Below are positions 62,548 through 64,000 of a stretch of 64,000 nucleotides of DNA, piece by piece (position 1 is the first letter of the stretch; every line of letters begins with the position of its first letter). A program made the translations under genes and the position numbers. Location: NCBI RefSeq assembly GCF_013041605.1, contig NZ_JABEQC010000001.1:310001-374000 (forward strand), given 5' to 3'. Origin of the DNA: Vibrio plantisponsor. Its GTDB lineage: Bacteria; Pseudomonadota; Gammaproteobacteria; Enterobacterales; Vibrionaceae. Under the pieces are notes generated by a model, which did no database searches, had not been told where the DNA came from, and worked only from the letters and a program-made list of their open reading frames with translations.

Positions 62548-64000
62548 AAGTCACCTCCATATCGTTATCGTTGTCGTCTTGCTGTTGACCAGTAACTTGA
62601 CCTTTCGCTTGTGCTACACGCAGACGGTGAGCCTCTTCAATCGCTCGAATCTCTTCTGGTTGTACGTAGTAGTCAATGTCTTCGTTAAAGCTGTGCTTAA
62701 TTGCAGTCACAACGATACCAACGAAGCTTACTGCTGCCAGCCACCAGATGTACCAAATCATCGCGAAGCCAAAAATCAATGCAAATGCTGAAATGTACAT
62801 ACCTGTCGGAGTGTTCTTCGGCATATGGATTGGTTGATAGTCCACTTCTTTGTTGATGTCGTGCTCACCACGTTCTTTTTGGTACCAGAATGCATCTAGC
62901 TCATCGCCTTTTGGAATCACAGCGAAGTTATAGAACGGAGGTGGAGAAGATGTCGCCCACTCAAACGTACGGCCATCCCACGGGTCGCCAGTCACATCTG
63001 GGTTAAGGTGACGGTCACGGATACTTACGTAGAACTGGATGAACTGACACAGTACGCCAACAGCAATAATTGCAGTACCGAATGCTGCCACTGCAAGGAG
63101 TGGGAAGAATTCTGGATCGAGATTTTGGCTGATACGACGAGTCATACCCATGAAGCCCAGCGCGTAAAGTGGCAGGAACGCTAGGATGAAACCTGTAATC
63201 CAACACCAGTAAGCGCGTTTGCCCCAAGTCTCATCAAGCATGAATCCTGTTGCTTTCGGGAACCAGTATGTAATTGCCGCAAAGCAACCAAATACCACAC
63301 CACCGATGATGACGTTATGGAAGTGCGCAATTAGGAATACTGAGTTATGCAATACGAAGTCTGCACCCGGAACGGCCATCAGTACGCCTGTCATGCCACC
63401 AATCGTGAATGAGATCAGGAAGCCAACCGTCCACATCATAGGAGTGGTAAACGTAATACGGCCTTTGTACATGGTGAACAACCAGTTGAAAATCTTAACC
63501 CCTGTTGGAATTGAGATGATCATGGTTGCGATACCAAAGAAAGCGTTAACGTTCGCACCGCCACCCATAGTGAAGAAGTGATGTAGCCATACAACGAAAG
63601 CAAGGATGGTAATAACGATCGTTGCCCAAACCAGTGACGTGTAGCCAAACAGTTTCTTACGAGAGAAGGTTGCCGTCACTTCTGAGAACACTCCGAATAC
63701 AGGTAGTACAAGGATGTAAACCTCTGGGTGACCCCATGCCCAAATCAGGTTGACATACATCATCATGTTGCCGCCCATGTCATTGGTGAAGAAGTGCATA
63801 CCCAAGTAACGATCAAGCGTTAGCAGCGCGATGGTCACCGTTAAAATTGGGAAAGAAATAATGATCAGGATGTTTGAACACAGCGAAGCCCAAGTGAACA
63901 CTGGCATCTTCATCAATGGCATGCTTGGTGTACGCATACGTAGAATGGTCGCGAAGAAGTTCACACCTGATAACGTCGTGCCCACACCGGATATTTGCAG
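62537..64000 (-). CDS. cyoB: Cytochrome bo3 oxidase subunit I CyoB (5' truncated)
   Basis: About 487 C-terminal residues are present; the frame is open to the window end and, by comparison with E. coli CyoB (663 residues), roughly 175 N-terminal residues are missing. The cross-linked His-Tyr of the CuB site is in [11 protein letters not shown], the CuB pair in WLHHFFTMG, and the heme ligands in [13 protein letters not shown]. It is the proton-pumping quinol oxidase subunit. The cyoA gene would lie beyond the edge. Confidence 0.95.
   Translation of the reverse strand: MQISGVGTTLSGVNFFATILRMRTPSMPLMKMPVFTWASLCSNILIIISFPILTVTIALLTLDRYLGMHFFTNDMGGNMMMYVNLIWAWGHPEVYILVLPVFGVFSEVTATFSRKKLFGYTSLVWATIVITILAFVVWLHHFFTMGGGANVNAFFGIATMIISIPTGVKIFNWLFTMYKGRITFTTPMMWTVGFLISFTIGGMTGVLMAVPGADFVLHNSVFLIAHFHNVIIGGVVFGCFAAITYWFPKATGFMLDETWGKRAYWCWITGFILAFLPLYALGFMGMTRRISQNLDPEFFPLLAVAAFGTAIIAVGVLCQFIQFYVSIRDRHLNPDVTGDPWDGRTFEWATSSPPPFYNFAVIPKGDELDAFWYQKERGEHDINKEVDYQPIHMPKNTPTGMYISAFALIFGFAMIWYIWWLAAVSFVGIVVTAIKHSFNEDIDYYVQPEEIRAIEEAHRLRVAQAKGQVTGQQQDDNDNDMEVTYAR

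Noticed and set aside
1..64000. tRNA, rRNA, CRISPR arrays, insertion sequences or prophage
   Set aside because: None seen on reading both strands; a dedicated scan was not possible.

Overview
The window looks like a piece of the second chromosome of a Vibrio. The reasons are a VcINDY-type dicarboxylate transporter, a maltose/maltodextrin regulon (malT, malP, malQ, lamB, malM) mixed with glgX and glgB, a putA-putP block and a cyo oxidase operon, all with a uniform mid-40s GC look. I cannot name the species. I saw no rRNA, tRNA, CRISPR array, transposase or integrase.

Layout. 0-2.5 kb: a truncated peptide/nickel-type ABC substrate-binding protein behind a good Fur box, a small hypothetical, a small heat-shock protein and a LysR regulator. 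2.6-9.1 kb: an oligo-1,6-glucosidase, then malM-lamB diverging from glgX across an intergenic region rich in MalT-like boxes. 9.1-14.6 kb: putA, a separate PutA C-terminal domain gene, and putP. 15.1-19.3 kb: a LysR gene, two exported DUF1254/DUF1214 proteins and an AraC regulator. 19.7-22.9 kb: two paralogous exported coiled-coil/PEGA proteins, the second fused to an FGE-sulfatase-like domain. 22.9-30.6 kb: INDY transporter, TetR/hydrolase pair, MerR/metal efflux permease pair, AEC carrier, acyltransferase and START protein. 30.7-41.1 kb: glgB, malQ and malP facing away from malT.

41.1-50.6 kb holds the most unusual content: a tight eight-gene minus-strand operon. It encodes a tail-anchored coiled-coil protein, a soluble FtsK/SpoIIIE-type ATPase with two tandem modules (the second degenerate), two ~90-residue helical proteins, two further helical/coiled-coil proteins, a GDPD-like lipoprotein and a five-TM protein ending in a PEGA domain. 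The parts resemble those of an ATP-driven, type VII-like envelope machine, but I recognise no described system with this composition. The PEGA/FGE pair at 19.7-22.9 kb may be related by theme.

50.9-64 kb: yibL, an SbtA-like transporter with a divergent LysR, a seven-gene yhf cluster (yhfZ, yhfY, php, yhfU, yhfT, yhfX, yhfW; no yhfS) lying between two identical 33-bp terminator repeats, a GNAT acetyltransferase, and cyoBCDE, with cyoB cut by the window end.

How the genes work together. LamB admits maltodextrins. MalQ and MalP process them, GlgX and GlgB debranch and branch alpha-glucans, and MalT (with CRP) probably activates the set through boxes at 6.76-6.87 kb and 37.9 kb. PutP imports proline and PutA oxidises it to glutamate. 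Regulatory claims rest on motif reading only.
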